Source: 2-02-FULL-45-10 sp964478235 (GTDB lineage: Bacteria; Patescibacteriota; Patescibacteriia; Magasanikbacterales; GWA2-37-8). From it: a stretch of DNA of 64,000 bases. Made by a program: the position numbers and the translations under genes. Below, in pieces: positions 1 through 9,325 of this stretch (positions within the stretch are counted from its first letter, which is position 1; each line of letters starts with the position of its first letter). The notes under the pieces are model-generated. The model ran no database searches. It saw nothing but the letters and a program-made list of their open reading frames with translations, and was not told the DNA's origin. The stretch covers positions 1-64,000 of the forward strand of contig CAYZGX010000001.1 in assembly GCA_964478235.1 (NCBI GenBank), written 5' to 3'.

Positions 1-1648
1 CACCGACAGACATGGTGTATTGCGGAGTATTCGTATTAACACCAAACACACCAGTATTAAACACTGTCACAATGTTGGTACCCGTAGACGAAGCAATGAT
101 AAATGGGTTTGATGATGAAGCCGCTTGAATGGCCAAACGGGCAACAGGTGTTGTGGTGTTGATACCCACATTCCCATTGGCCGCAATAAGTAATCTAACA
201 CCGTTATTAGCAAACGGATTATTATCACTAGCGCCATTGTTAGTAGCAAAGAAAATATCTGTTGGAGCAAGACCGGTTGCTACAGTTCCATTTACACGAG
301 CACCGAACGAAGCAGCTGAGAGATAACTTGTCCCGTCATAGGGATAAAAAGCAAAAGACCCAACATAATCACCGCTAGCGACAGTGGATAAAGAACCAGC
401 TGTGCCACGGGCTTTTCTAAAATCAGCAGTCGCCGCATGGACACCAGTATTAATCTGAACGATAGAGAGACCTCGTGAAGATACAGTCGACTCAGAGACT
501 AATTCCAAATCAGCGCTCGGGCTATTGGTACCAATACCAACTTTACCACTATTCAAAACAGTTAAGATATTAACCCCAGTCGAAGTGGCGATAACAAAAG
601 GATTAATCGTTGAAGAAGCCTGGATACTCACCAAAGCTGTCGGCGAGGAAGAATTTACAGCCAACAAACTTAGGACATTAAGGTTGGTAGTTGTCGCGTT
701 GGTAAAACGACCAGTCGTTGCAAAAAGATTAGTACTTGTAACCGAAGTTCCGACCGCAGTGGTGAAGGTTAAAGTTCCAAAATCACCATTCGTACTAGTC
801 ACACTCGTCACAGTCAATGTACTAGCTGACAGTACGCCAGTATAAAAATTAGTTGTTGTTGCATTACCAATTACCGCACTACCGCTCACACTCAAGTTAG
901 TGGTTGTAGCTCCAGTAGCTACCAAGTTAGCGACAAAAGCGTTAGTCGAAGTCAGACTGGTACCATTTGCCTGAGTGTATTGCAGCAGCGAAGCAAAGGC
1001 GTTGGTGGAAGTTAGGCTAGAAACTGTAGTTGAAGCAAATGAAGTTGTTCCAGTGAAAGTGGAGGTACCGGTAACGGTCAAACCTGTTGAAGTAACACCA
1101 CGGAAATTAAAATTACCAGTCGCATCAGAGATTGGGATGTAGGTAGACGAAGAAGCAGTAGAGGTCGCAGCCACACCATCGAGATAGCGAGCGTTGAAAG
1201 CATATGGAGTGGCAGTGAGTTGCTTGCGCGGAGTCATCACTTCGCCACCGACAGTGATTTGGAGATACAAATTTTGATTGCTTTGGAAAATAGACGGATC
1301 AAGCGAGTTGGTACCAGTGCCACCAAGCTGAACGGTGAAAATACCATTGCTTGGAGTGACTGACAAAGCAACTGGAGTACCGACTGTGCCACTAGCAGTA
1401 TACACAACTGAACCACCGGACGAAGCGGTGTAGAGCGAAATGATCATTGACTGAGAAGTGGTTGCCGACAAACTCCCCACCAACAATTTTCCCTGATAGG
1501 TAATCACCGTTGGAGCTTGAGCTGCTTGCGCGTCAGAAACTGCTGGAAGAGACCAGAAAGAAAATGCTAAAAAAACAAAAAGGCCGAAGCCGACAAGAGC
1601 TCGAACAAAGGATTTGGCTGACAAGTTTTCCAAAACTCTTTGCTGCAT
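1..1648 (-). CDS. Large secreted fibre-like surface protein (C-terminus beyond window)
   Basis: I read this frame directly; it stays open from the ATG at 1648 to the window edge (about 549 codons), so the 3' end is missing. The start MQQRVLENLSAKSF leads into a hydrophobic segment and an A-Q-A cleavage-like site. Next comes a domain of about 120 residues beginning VITYQGKLL and ending LTATPYAFNARYLDGV, a pattern known from many bacterial proteins annotated as tail-fibre or adhesin-like. The rest is Ser/Thr/Asn-rich with recurring 'SSxNPFIIASSTGTNIxTVxNxGxxGxxTxxP' units, typical of trimeric or beta-helical surface fibres. Function as a surface fibre is inference; no catalytic motif is visible. 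A promoter lies just upstream. Confidence 0.8.
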   Translation of the reverse strand, partial: MQQRVLENLSAKSFVRALVGFGLFVFLAFSFWSLPAVSDAQAAQAPTVITYQGKLLVGSLSATTSQSMIISLYTASSGGSVVYTASGTVGTPVALSVTPSNGIFTVQLGGTGTNSLDPSIFQSNQNLYLQITVGGEVMTPRKQLTATPYAFNARYLDGVAATSTASSSTYIPISDATGNFNFRGVTSTGLTVTGTSTFTGTTSFASTTVSSLTSTNAFASLLQYTQANGTSLTSTNAFVANLVATGATTTNLSVSGSAVIGNATTTNFYTGVLSASTLTVTSVTSTNGDFGTLTFTTAVGTSVTSTNLFATTGRFTNATTTNLNVLSLLAVNSSSPTALVSIQASSTINPFVIATSTGVNILTVLNSGKVGIGTNSPSADLELVSESTVSSRGLSIVQINTGVHAATADFRKARGTAGSLSTVASGDYVGSFAFYPYDGTSYLSAASFGARVNGTVATGLAPTDIFFATNNGASDNNPFANNGVRLLIAANGNVGINTTTPVARLAIQAASSSNPFIIASSTGTNIVTVFNTGVFGVNTNTPQYTMSVG

Positions 1649-1664
1649 AGGGAACTATACTTAT

Positions 1665-1693
1665 AGTATACACCAAATACAGCTTTTTTTGAA
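1665..1693 (-). promoter_or_regulatory. Sigma70-type promoter of the fibre-like gene
   Basis: On the minus strand TTCAAA is followed after 17 nt by TATACT. The predicted start lies only about 10 nt before the ATG at 1648, giving a very short leader with no clear Shine-Dalgarno sequence. Confidence 0.6.
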
Positions 1694-1726
1694 CGCCAAC
1701 TGTTGATAACTTTCAGCAAGAATCAG

Positions 1727-3988
1727 CTATTTTTTCCAGAAACGCCCTTGTTCAAACATGGCACGCTTCCAGTGATAGAAATTGAGGTAGTCACAGAGGG
1801 TAAAATCAGGGGTTGAGGAGGCTGAATAGTCACTCGGGCATGAAATCTCCGATGGTGTGTTGTAAAGTACCTGTCGCCCACCTGTTTTGCTCACCTGATT
1901 CACATACAAACCGAGCTCATGCATCCCCAAAATGTTCGGATACTGCTCACGGTCACCAAAAATAGAATGTCCTTCGAAAGAATTAGGTAATTGAACACCG
2001 AACAGCTGAAGAAGTGTCGGTAATTGATCTAATCCTGACGACAATGTATCAATACGCTTCGGTAAAACCGTCCCCGGCACATACAAACCAAAGAAATTTT
2101 TGTCGTAATAAGTCATTTTTCCAGCTTCTTCAGGAAAAATATCGGTGGTAATCGCTCCTGGAAAGATAGCGTGATCCCCCACCACCACTACAATAGTGTT
2201 GGTGGCATAGGAGCTCGCCTTAAACTGCTCCCAGAACAACCCAAAAGCATCATCAGTCGTGTGAAACATGTTTAAGACCGGCTGCTTACCATCGCCATAT
2301 GGCACCGCATCTTTGGCTAAATTAAAGGGAGGATGCGTGTCGACAGTCGCAAGCATCATGAGAAACGGTTCTGGGGCACGCTTCATTGCTTCAAAAAAGG
2401 CTGGAAACAACTGGTGATCAGAATACCCCCACGACAATGGCTCACCCGAAATATACTCGGCCAACTCACTCGTACCAAGCACCTCATCTACCCCCATACT
2501 CGTGAAAATACCATTTTTGTGAGCAAACTCTTTGTCTACCGCCGTCAAATACTTCGCGGTTTTAAATCCACGAAATTTTTTAAGAATTTCTGGTAAACAG
2601 AGTAGGTGGTGATTTTGCAACTTCCGTTCATTCTGAATCTCATTGTGCCCGGTTGGCGGTAAAAACGAACACAATTGCGATAGTGTACCGGTAATAGTCG
2701 GCGTAGAAGCATTAAAATAATTGGTGAAGATGGTTGTATCTTTATCTTCCAAAAAAGCGTCAAAATGCGGGGTCACACCGCGCATTTTTTCGTTATATAC
2801 TCCGCTAAAACGAGCGGAAAACGACTCCACATAGACAATCACGACATTGGGCACCTTATTTTGTAATTTTTGTGGCAAAAAAACTGTTGTGGTCGGTGAA
2901 AAAGCAGTCTCCCGCTCAAGTACTCGAAACGCTGTTGGGTCATAATTCAAACCAAACTTTTGCAGTTTAGTTTGAAGCGCCGGCGACAATTCTACCGCCG
3001 GAGTTTGGCGGATATAAAAATCATAAAAAGAATTAAGCACCGCTCGCTCAGGAGTATTTTGAAGCGACGACAGGCCGGTGAGCCCCAAAACAGCTATCGT
3101 AATAAGCATGGTGTCATAGGCATACCACCACTTTCGAGCGACAACACGATGTGTGATGATTACTCGACGGATAAGCAGTATCATCAAAACAGTCAAACCG
3201 ACAGTGAGCCCAACAAGCACTAGTGAGAGCGGGTTTTCCATAACACTCTCTGAACCAGCTGCATGGCCAAGCGCCACCGGGCTAATATACAGACCAGAAA
3301 AATATAAAATGGCGATATTCACCGCCCAAATCGCCAAGAAAAAAATATACGACAGCGCCCACGCAATAAATCCAAGCAAGCGAACGACGCGAGACCGCAC
3401 CGACACAAAAAGTAGCGACGCAAGAGCGAATAACGCAAGCCACACGAGCGTCACCGCCAACGATCGAAAAAAAACAATATTAAAAAACTTTACGTTGCTA
3501 TCTAAAATATAATAGTGGTACGCGGTATACTGGAGAGCACTCTGGGTGACAAACAGCATGAAGGCAAACACAAACACCACGCGACTCAGTTGCGCCACCT
3601 GAACAGCTGACGGATGTCTTGCTAAAATAATCTGTGTCTGCCAAAAAATAAACCAAAAAACGAAAGCGCTATAGAGCAAGCTCGCTAATTCATTTTTCAA
3701 AAAAAAGATACCGAACAAAAGTGATGAAACAAAAAAAAGTGTATCCAGCGAATGAAACAATTCGCCGGTCCAAAACGACGACCGCCTAGTTCGTATTGCC
3801 ACCTGTAAATAGACATATTTCGCTACCAAAAAAGCCGCGAGTACAACAACCAAAATAAGGCTTAATTTAGCAAAAAAAATCCATGCGTCACGCATGGAAA
3901 AATGATACCAACTCCAACCAGTGGCAATTAGTAATGCGGCCGCAAACGACCGCCATGACAGGGTGGGAAAATTAGACCGCGGCATCAT
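1727..3988 (-). CDS. LTA synthase-like membrane phosphotransferase (alkaline phosphatase/sulfatase fold)
   Basis: The 753-residue protein has a polytopic N-terminal half (about residues 15-300) and a large extracellular C-terminal half. The C-terminal half shows sulfatase-superfamily signatures: NVVIVYVESFSARF (metal/Glu strand), NASTPTITGTL (candidate nucleophile Thr) and VVVVGDHAIFPG (GDH metal ligands). This is the layout of LtaS/MdoB/EptA-type enzymes, which move phosphoglycerol or phosphoethanolamine onto extracellular glycans or lipids. The exact substrate cannot be told. It overlaps the upstream hibernation-factor gene by 17 nt, so the two are probably co-transcribed. Two adjacent ATGs (MM) mark the start. 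Confidence 0.8.
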   Translation of the reverse strand: MMPRSNFPTLSWRSFAAALLIATGWSWYHFSMRDAWIFFAKLSLILVVVLAAFLVAKYVYLQVAIRTRRSSFWTGELFHSLDTLFFVSSLLFGIFFLKNELASLLYSAFVFWFIFWQTQIILARHPSAVQVAQLSRVVFVFAFMLFVTQSALQYTAYHYYILDSNVKFFNIVFFRSLAVTLVWLALFALASLLFVSVRSRVVRLLGFIAWALSYIFFLAIWAVNIAILYFSGLYISPVALGHAAGSESVMENPLSLVLVGLTVGLTVLMILLIRRVIITHRVVARKWWYAYDTMLITIAVLGLTGLSSLQNTPERAVLNSFYDFYIRQTPAVELSPALQTKLQKFGLNYDPTAFRVLERETAFSPTTTVFLPQKLQNKVPNVVIVYVESFSARFSGVYNEKMRGVTPHFDAFLEDKDTTIFTNYFNASTPTITGTLSQLCSFLPPTGHNEIQNERKLQNHHLLCLPEILKKFRGFKTAKYLTAVDKEFAHKNGIFTSMGVDEVLGTSELAEYISGEPLSWGYSDHQLFPAFFEAMKRAPEPFLMMLATVDTHPPFNLAKDAVPYGDGKQPVLNMFHTTDDAFGLFWEQFKASSYATNTIVVVVGDHAIFPGAITTDIFPEEAGKMTYYDKNFFGLYVPGTVLPKRIDTLSSGLDQLPTLLQLFGVQLPNSFEGHSIFGDREQYPNILGMHELGLYVNQVSKTGGRQVLYNTPSEISCPSDYSASSTPDFTLCDYLNFYHWKRAMFEQGRFWKK

Positions 3989-4334
3989 CGTATTCTTTTA
4001 CTTCTCGAGCAGTATTTTTATTTTTTTTAATATTACCAGCTAATTTAATTTTGTGTTTTTTTAATTCACTCTCCAATAAATCGCGCATGAGATCAACTGC
4101 TTCATAGACACTCATCGCTTCTTTTTTTCCAAATACATTATTACCCGGAACATCAAGAGTGCATTCCGCAAAAAAGACGTCGCCCTTCTGGTGATGATTG
4201 CTTAGTCGTCCAAGCACAACACTTGCTCGATTGATTCCGTCAAAAAATTTATCCAACTCGTTTATTTTCTTAGTAACGTAGTTGTCGATAGCGTCTGTTA
4301 AATCGACCCCCTTACCGGTGATGCTGATCTGCAT
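3972..4334 (-). CDS. hpf: Ribosome hibernation promoting factor / RaiA family
   Basis: The 120-residue protein matches the short HPF/YfiA family: N-terminal MQISITGKGVDLTDAIDNYV, then FFDGINRASVVL, FFAECTLDVPGN, and a segment KEAMSVYEAVDLMRDLLESELKKHK ahead of a Lys-rich tail. These proteins bind the 30S decoding region and dimerise or inactivate ribosomes during starvation. There is no long C-terminal dimerisation domain, so this is the short form. It lies 11 nt downstream of murB and overlaps the LtaS-like gene, which suggests one transcript. Confidence 0.85.
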   Translation of the reverse strand: MQISITGKGVDLTDAIDNYVTKKINELDKFFDGINRASVVLGRLSNHHQKGDVFFAECTLDVPGNNVFGKKEAMSVYEAVDLMRDLLESELKKHKIKLAGNIKKNKNTAREVKEYDDAAV

Positions 4335-4345
4335 ATAGGTAAAAA

Positions 4346-5284
4346 TTACTGAACAATATGAACTTCCTCCTCAAGTTCAACCTTAAATTTAGTATACACC
4401 CGTGACTTCACTTCTTCAACTACCTGAAGAATATCTGTCTGTGTCGCCTCTTTTTTATTGATTAAAAAATTACCATGTTCCTCCGAAACCATCGCTCCGC
4501 CAACAGCAAAACTTTTGAGACCACATTGCTCAATCAGCCAGCCAGCCGGTACCCGACCCTGCTCAACAAACTCTTTTGGCAATTCAGCAGTCGAGCCAGG
4601 CCATTTTTTCAAAACAATATTTTTAAAAAAACTCCCCGCCGAAGGCGACAGCGGATAATGACCAGCTCGACGCTTTAAAATTTCATGCATAACCACCATG
4701 CTTTCTCGCGAATTACCCGGGCGAAGCGTAAACCATGCTTTGAGAACTACATAGGTAGAGTGTTTAAATACGCTATCGCGATACCCAAAAGCGCACTCCT
4801 CAGGCGTCATTTCTATAACATCACCATCGCACCACACCAGCACTTTTGATAAATTATGCGCAACATCTCCTCCCATAGCCCCAGCATTGCCCCGTACCGC
4901 TCCCCCAACAGTGCCAGGGAGACCTGTGGCCCATTCAAGGCCAGTGAGCGATAGCTGAACAGCCTTGGTCGGCAATGACCCAAACAAGACGCCAGCTTCA
5001 GCAATAATGGTTTCACCTTCTACTTCTAGGCCGTTCGTTTTGATCCGAATAACTACTCCTCGAAGACCGTTATCTGGCAATAAAACATTAGAACCACCAC
5101 CCAAAATAAAGTAATCTACCCCTCGGCCGGTGAGAAATGCCAATAAAGCAACGAGCTTGTCAGTATTCGTTACCTCAATATATCGGTCGGCGAGTCCGCC
5201 AACCTTAAAAGTAGTGTATTTAGCGAGAGATTTGCGCAAACTCACGTCCCCAAACTCCCGAAGCTCCTTAGCCAGACTATCCAT
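4346..5284 (-). CDS. murB: UDP-N-acetylenolpyruvoylglucosamine reductase (MurB)
   Basis: The 312-residue enzyme is an FAD/NADPH-dependent reductase that makes UDP-MurNAc in peptidoglycan synthesis. Recognisable motifs are the FAD-binding FILGGGSNVLLPD, GLEWATGLPGTVGGAVRGNAG, GYRDSVFK, the SAGSFFKN segment carrying the expected proton-donor serine, and the terminal HGNFLINKKEAT. The length fits type II MurB. It is transcribed divergently from the wall operon starting at 5331, with a 46-nt shared intergenic region, so both halves of precursor synthesis start from the same place. Confidence 0.93.
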   Translation of the reverse strand: MDSLAKELREFGDVSLRKSLAKYTTFKVGGLADRYIEVTNTDKLVALLAFLTGRGVDYFILGGGSNVLLPDNGLRGVVIRIKTNGLEVEGETIIAEAGVLFGSLPTKAVQLSLTGLEWATGLPGTVGGAVRGNAGAMGGDVAHNLSKVLVWCDGDVIEMTPEECAFGYRDSVFKHSTYVVLKAWFTLRPGNSRESMVVMHEILKRRAGHYPLSPSAGSFFKNIVLKKWPGSTAELPKEFVEQGRVPAGWLIEQCGLKSFAVGGAMVSEEHGNFLINKKEATQTDILQVVEEVKSRVYTKFKVELEEEVHIVQ

Positions 5285-5293
5285 ACGGTACGC

Positions 5294-5322
5294 TTGTCAA
5301 AATGTGGTTTTTTTAGTATACT
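5294..5322 (+). promoter_or_regulatory. Promoter of the wall-precursor operon, leaderless start
   Basis: TTGTCA-N17-TATACT on the plus strand. The -10 hexamer ends 8 nt before the ATG at 5331, so transcription should begin at or next to the start codon. No Shine-Dalgarno sequence is present. Confidence 0.7.
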
Positions 5323-5330
5323 AAGGGAAT

Positions 5331-6962
5331 ATGAAGTCCCTTATTTTAGCCCTAAAAACGACCCCTGTCGTCTATATCACCCGCGACTTAGAGCGGGCTT
5401 CTGCTGGGCTTCACCTCAAGAACTATTTCATTATAACAAACAGTACCCCATTTGGGAAAGAGTTGGCCAAAAAACACGCCAACATTATTGTTATTCCAAA
5501 CAAACTAAAACTAGACACCCGCGATCTCCTCACCCACCCAAAAACGGTGGCTTTTTTAAACACCCTCCCCAATCATCGCATCGTCGTCTTCAAAAACACT
5601 CGCGAGATTGAAACCATCTGTACCACCAACAACTGGACGCTCCTCAACCCAGGAGCTGAGCTTGCCTCTACCGTTGAAGAAAAGATTTCTCAAGTACGCT
5701 GGCTTGGCGAACTCAACAATCTTCTCCCCCCTCATCATATTCAACTAGGCGAAGATCTCCTCTGGAGTGGAGAAAAATATATTATCCAATTCAATCGCGC
5801 CCACACCGGACTCGGCACTATTTTGATTGAATCAGCCGAACAACTTGAAGAAATTAAAAAGAAATTCCCTAAACGCGAAATCCGCGTTACTCAATTTATT
5901 GATGGACCAGCCCTCACCAACAACAACATCGTTTGGGGCAACGATATTCTCTTGGGGAATATCAATTTTCAAATCACCGGTCTCTCCCCTTTCACCGACA
6001 AACCATTTGCCACCATCGGCAACGATTGGGAACTCGGAGCCAAAATGCTCAACCAAAAACAACGCGAGGAATATCGCGTTATCGCTACCACTGTTGGAAA
6101 AAAACTAGCTAGAGACGGTTGGCACGGATTATTTGGCATTGACGTTATTATGAATAAGCACACGGGCAAGCTCTATCTCCTCGAAATTAACGCTCGCCAA
6201 CCAGCCTCTACCACCTACGAATCAACTCTCCAACACGAGATTGGCCAAAAAAACACTACCTCTATCACTACTTTTGAGGCACACCTCGCTGCTCTCCTTG
6301 GTATCAAGCGAACCGGCGAAACACTCACCACCATCACGACCGGAGCTCAAATTATCCAACGAGTTACACCTACCCGAAAAACTATCCAAGAAGGCCTGCT
6401 TGAGCGCCTCCGCGACCTACCTGTTGCCCTCACCCCCTATCGTAACACCGAGCCAGGCAGCGATCTCTTGCGCATCCAAACCAAACGCGGGATAATGAAG
6501 GAGGTAACAGTCTTTAATGCTCTCGGCACGACAATTGCCTACACTTTAGACACCAATCAGAAAAAAGGCTATCGCGCCGGTGTTATTATTATCCGCGATA
6601 AAAAAATCCTCCTGATGAAACGTCGTCACGGGGGTATTTATTATCATTCTATTCCTGGAGGCAAACCAGAGCGTTTTGAAACACTTTTCGCCGTCGCCAA
6701 CCGTGAGGGTCGCGAAGAAACTAATTTGCGCTTTGAAATTGACACCGCCAAAGAACCACTCACCCTCGAAAGCAACAAGCGCAATTTATATTACTTTACC
6801 AAAAAAGTCAGTGGCACTCCTCGCCTCGGTGGCCCAGAGCAAAAGAAAAACAGTCCAGAAAATTATTACGAACTACAATGGCTTACTGCCGACGAACTCA
6901 CCAAAGCGACCCTGCGCCAAACTGAACTCAAGCCGATATTAGTCCACTTGCTCAAAAAATAA
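5331..6962 (+). CDS. ATP-grasp ligase-like protein fused to a C-terminal Nudix domain
   Basis: The 543-residue protein has two parts. Residues about 100-330 look like an ATP-grasp domain: FNRAHTGLGTILI (nucleotide-binding loop), FIDGPALTNNNIV, HGLFGIDVIM and LLEINARQPAST (metal-binding E-x-N). Residues about 410-540 are a Nudix domain with box GGKPERFETLFAVANREGREE; the usual Gly after REx2EE is Asn. ATP-grasp enzymes usually form amide bonds between carboxylates and amines or amino acids; Nudix domains cleave nucleoside-diphosphate-X compounds. The substrate is unknown. It is first in an operon with mraY and a Mur ligase, so a role in wall-precursor chemistry is plausible but inferred. Confidence 0.75.
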   Translation: MKSLILALKTTPVVYITRDLERASAGLHLKNYFIITNSTPFGKELAKKHANIIVIPNKLKLDTRDLLTHPKTVAFLNTLPNHRIVVFKNTREIETICTTNNWTLLNPGAELASTVEEKISQVRWLGELNNLLPPHHIQLGEDLLWSGEKYIIQFNRAHTGLGTILIESAEQLEEIKKKFPKREIRVTQFIDGPALTNNNIVWGNDILLGNINFQITGLSPFTDKPFATIGNDWELGAKMLNQKQREEYRVIATTVGKKLARDGWHGLFGIDVIMNKHTGKLYLLEINARQPASTTYESTLQHEIGQKNTTSITTFEAHLAALLGIKRTGETLTTITTGAQIIQRVTPTRKTIQEGLLERLRDLPVALTPYRNTEPGSDLLRIQTKRGIMKEVTVFNALGTTIAYTLDTNQKKGYRAGVIIIRDKKILLMKRRHGGIYYHSIPGGKPERFETLFAVANREGREETNLRFEIDTAKEPLTLESNKRNLYYFTKKVSGTPRLGGPEQKKNSPENYYELQWLTADELTKATLRQTELKPILVHLLKK

Positions 6963-6963
6963 T

Positions 6964-7392
6964 ATGGACGAACAAAAACCAAAAGTAGGCATCGGAGTTA
7001 TGATCTTCAAAGATGGAAAGATTCTCTTGGCAAAAAGAAAGAGTGCTCATGGCACCGGCGAATACGCTTTTCCTGGGGGCCATCTTGAATATATGGAATC
7101 TTTTGAAGATTGCGCCAAACGAGAAACACGCGAAGAGGCTGGCATCGAGATTACCAATATTCGCTTTCAGCTCGTTGCCAACATTTTTGAGTACGCTCCA
7201 AAACATTATGTTCACATAAACTTAATGGCAGATTGGCTGTCCGGCGAGCCAACGGTGCTTGAACCAGAAAAATCAGAAAATTGGGGCTGGTACGATATCG
7301 ACAACTTACCAACACCACTTTTTAAAACTATTCCCCGAACAATCGAAAGTTACAAAACTGGCCACTATTACTTTGATTCAACCAAAGCCTAG
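6964..7392 (+). CDS. Nudix hydrolase (MutT/NudG-like)
   Basis: A stand-alone 142-residue Nudix protein. The complete box GGHLEYMESFEDCAKRETREE followed by AGI sits at about residues 38-60 with all expected acidic residues. It starts 1 nt after the ATP-grasp/Nudix fusion and is clearly part of that operon. The family hydrolyses NDP-X substrates (oxidised nucleotides, nucleotide sugars, CDP-alcohols); substrate not predictable. Two Nudix domains in adjacent genes suggest paralogy or use in the same pathway. Confidence 0.85.
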   Translation: MDEQKPKVGIGVMIFKDGKILLAKRKSAHGTGEYAFPGGHLEYMESFEDCAKRETREEAGIEITNIRFQLVANIFEYAPKHYVHINLMADWLSGEPTVLEPEKSENWGWYDIDNLPTPLFKTIPRTIESYKTGHYYFDSTKA

Positions 7393-7394
7393 GT

Positions 7395-8207
7395 ATGCTC
7401 TCCCCCAAAGCTGAACAACGCATCAAAGACTATTTAGAACTCCCCTTCAAAGGTATCAAAGGAGTTCGTTGTCCGTATTACAACAACGCTCGCAGTCGCG
7501 AACGCGGTCAGCTTCGTGTTCTTATCGGCAAAGGTCTGCCTCACGAAATTGTAGAAGAGGCTCAAATTATTTCTATCCAATACCACGCTGGGATTTTCAC
7601 CAAAGAGGGCGAATGTTGCCTACACAATGCTCATGAATCAACCACCACCGATGCTATTCGAAAATTTTTAATTGACCACCAGCTCGGCATTGAATGCTCT
7701 GGTTTTGTGACTCATGTGCTCCGAGCCCATTTTTTAGAAACAAAAAAAATAGATATCACCAAAAAATTACATATTATTTCCAAACGCCGAATTATTCGCT
7801 GGCTTATCACCCGCTTGCGCCCGGTGGAAAACATCAATGTCCGCACCTACACTGATCCAAAAAATAGTCAGGTACTTATTGGCCACAACGAAGCATGCGA
7901 TGCTCAAAAACTTTCTCCGGGAGACATTATCACCATGCTTGAAACTGGCCCCAACAATAAACGTAACCATATTTTGGTAATTATCGATATTCAAGGCGAT
8001 GTTATTCACTACGCTCACGCCCGCGCCTGGACCAGTGAAGGGCAGTACGGCCATGGCGTCGCTCGCGGTACGATTACTATCAAAAAACCAAACAAAGGAT
8101 TATTAGAACAAGTTTGGGAAGAGAAAAAATTAGCGAACGATAAAAATGAAACCTATTGGGAGGCAGCACAAGCTCACACCCTTGAGGTACGTCGCTTACA
8201 TCTATAA
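7395..8207 (+). CDS. NlpC/P60-like cysteine peptidase or amidase, divergent
   Basis: The 270-residue protein has no obvious signal peptide. The motif LGIECSGFVTHVLRAHF (Cys about residue 100) resembles the catalytic-Cys motif DCSGFV of NlpC/P60 enzymes, and about 90 residues later LSPGDIITM followed by NHILVIIDIQG resembles the GD...H-V/I strand carrying the catalytic His. Its position directly before mraY fits peptidoglycan or precursor processing. The lack of a visible export signal is unusual for a wall hydrolase, so it may act on cytoplasmic precursors (inference). Confidence 0.6.
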   Translation: MLSPKAEQRIKDYLELPFKGIKGVRCPYYNNARSRERGQLRVLIGKGLPHEIVEEAQIISIQYHAGIFTKEGECCLHNAHESTTTDAIRKFLIDHQLGIECSGFVTHVLRAHFLETKKIDITKKLHIISKRRIIRWLITRLRPVENINVRTYTDPKNSQVLIGHNEACDAQKLSPGDIITMLETGPNNKRNHILVIIDIQGDVIHYAHARAWTSEGQYGHGVARGTITIKKPNKGLLEQVWEEKKLANDKNETYWEAAQAHTLEVRRLHL

Positions 8208-8209
8208 CT

Positions 8210-9322
8210 ATGTATATTGAACTACTCAAAACATCACTGCTTTACCTCCTCGCCTCGGCCACCGGTGCTTTTTTATTAGCACCACTCTTGGCCCGCTTTT
8301 TAACCAAATTCAAAATCACCCGCGCCGGAGAACTTGACCACACCCTCCAAGGTGAGCGCCAACACAAAGTTGGCACACCAATTATGGGCGGACTATTAGT
8401 CATCGGGGTGGTGACTATTATCACCATGCTCTTCAACTGGTCACGCACCTACACCTATGTGCCAATCGGCGCAATGGGGCTAGCAGCACTCCTTGGGGCC
8501 ACCGACGACCTTCTTAATATTTTTGGAGGAAAACGACGATTACGCAACATTCGCCACACCCTTATTCTCATCCGCGTCCACAAAAAATGGTATATGAAAT
8601 TTTGGCATCTCGCCACACTTCCCTGGATCGCTTTCCAAGATTTTGCTGGTATTTTTGGCTCAAAACAAACTCGCGGTGTTCAAGCTCACGAAAAACTCCT
8701 CCTACAATTTGTCGCTGGCGCCATCACTGCTTGGTGGGTCTACAGTCGCCTCGGCGAAAGCTGGCACACTCTCAATATTCCATTTGACGGCACTATTTAT
8801 TTGGGCTGGCTCATTATCCCGATTATTATTTTCTTCGTCATGTTCACAGCAAATGCGGTCAACGTGGCCGACGGGATGGACGGCCTAGCTGGCGGCTCGA
8901 TGATTCTCACCTTCACCGGCCTCACACTTATCAGCTGGATCGAAGGGCGCACTGCTTTTACCCCGTTTAACGCCACCGTTGTTGGTGCGCTTCTCGCCTA
9001 TACCTATTTCAACGTCAAACCGGCTCGTTTTCAAATGGGCGATGTTGGCTCGCTCGGCCTTGGCACCCTGCTCGCTATCAACGCCATCGCGCTCAATAAA
9101 ATTGTCCTCCTCCCGCTTTTTGGTTTTATTTTCTATATTGAAATTTTCTCAGTTATTATCCAAGTACTCTCTCGTCGCTTGCTTGGCAAACGCGTTTTCA
9201 AAATGTCGCCACTGCACCACCATTTTGAGATCAAAGGTTGGAACGAAGAAAAAATTGTTATGCGTTTCTGGATTATCCAAGCGCTCGCTGTTATTCTAGC
9301 TGTGTGGTTGTCTATCAACTAG
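8210..9322 (+). CDS. mraY: Phospho-N-acetylmuramoyl-pentapeptide-transferase (MraY)
   Basis: The 370-residue polytopic enzyme transfers phospho-MurNAc-pentapeptide to undecaprenyl phosphate, making lipid I. Visible MraY signatures: HKVGTPIMGGLL, GATDDLLNIF, NAVNVADGMDGLAGG, MGDVGSLGLGTLLA and SPLHHHFEIKGWNEEKIVMRFW. A loop after the second motif (about residues 105-165, Arg/Lys/Trp-rich) is longer than in well-known MraYs. It lies 2 nt after the NlpC-like gene and 3 nt before the GNAT-like gene. Confidence 0.95.
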   Translation: MYIELLKTSLLYLLASATGAFLLAPLLARFLTKFKITRAGELDHTLQGERQHKVGTPIMGGLLVIGVVTIITMLFNWSRTYTYVPIGAMGLAALLGATDDLLNIFGGKRRLRNIRHTLILIRVHKKWYMKFWHLATLPWIAFQDFAGIFGSKQTRGVQAHEKLLLQFVAGAITAWWVYSRLGESWHTLNIPFDGTIYLGWLIIPIIIFFVMFTANAVNVADGMDGLAGGSMILTFTGLTLISWIEGRTAFTPFNATVVGALLAYTYFNVKPARFQMGDVGSLGLGTLLAINAIALNKIVLLPLFGFIFYIEIFSVIIQVLSRRLLGKRVFKMSPLHHHFEIKGWNEEKIVMRFWIIQALAVILAVWLSIN

Positions 9323-9325
9323 CTT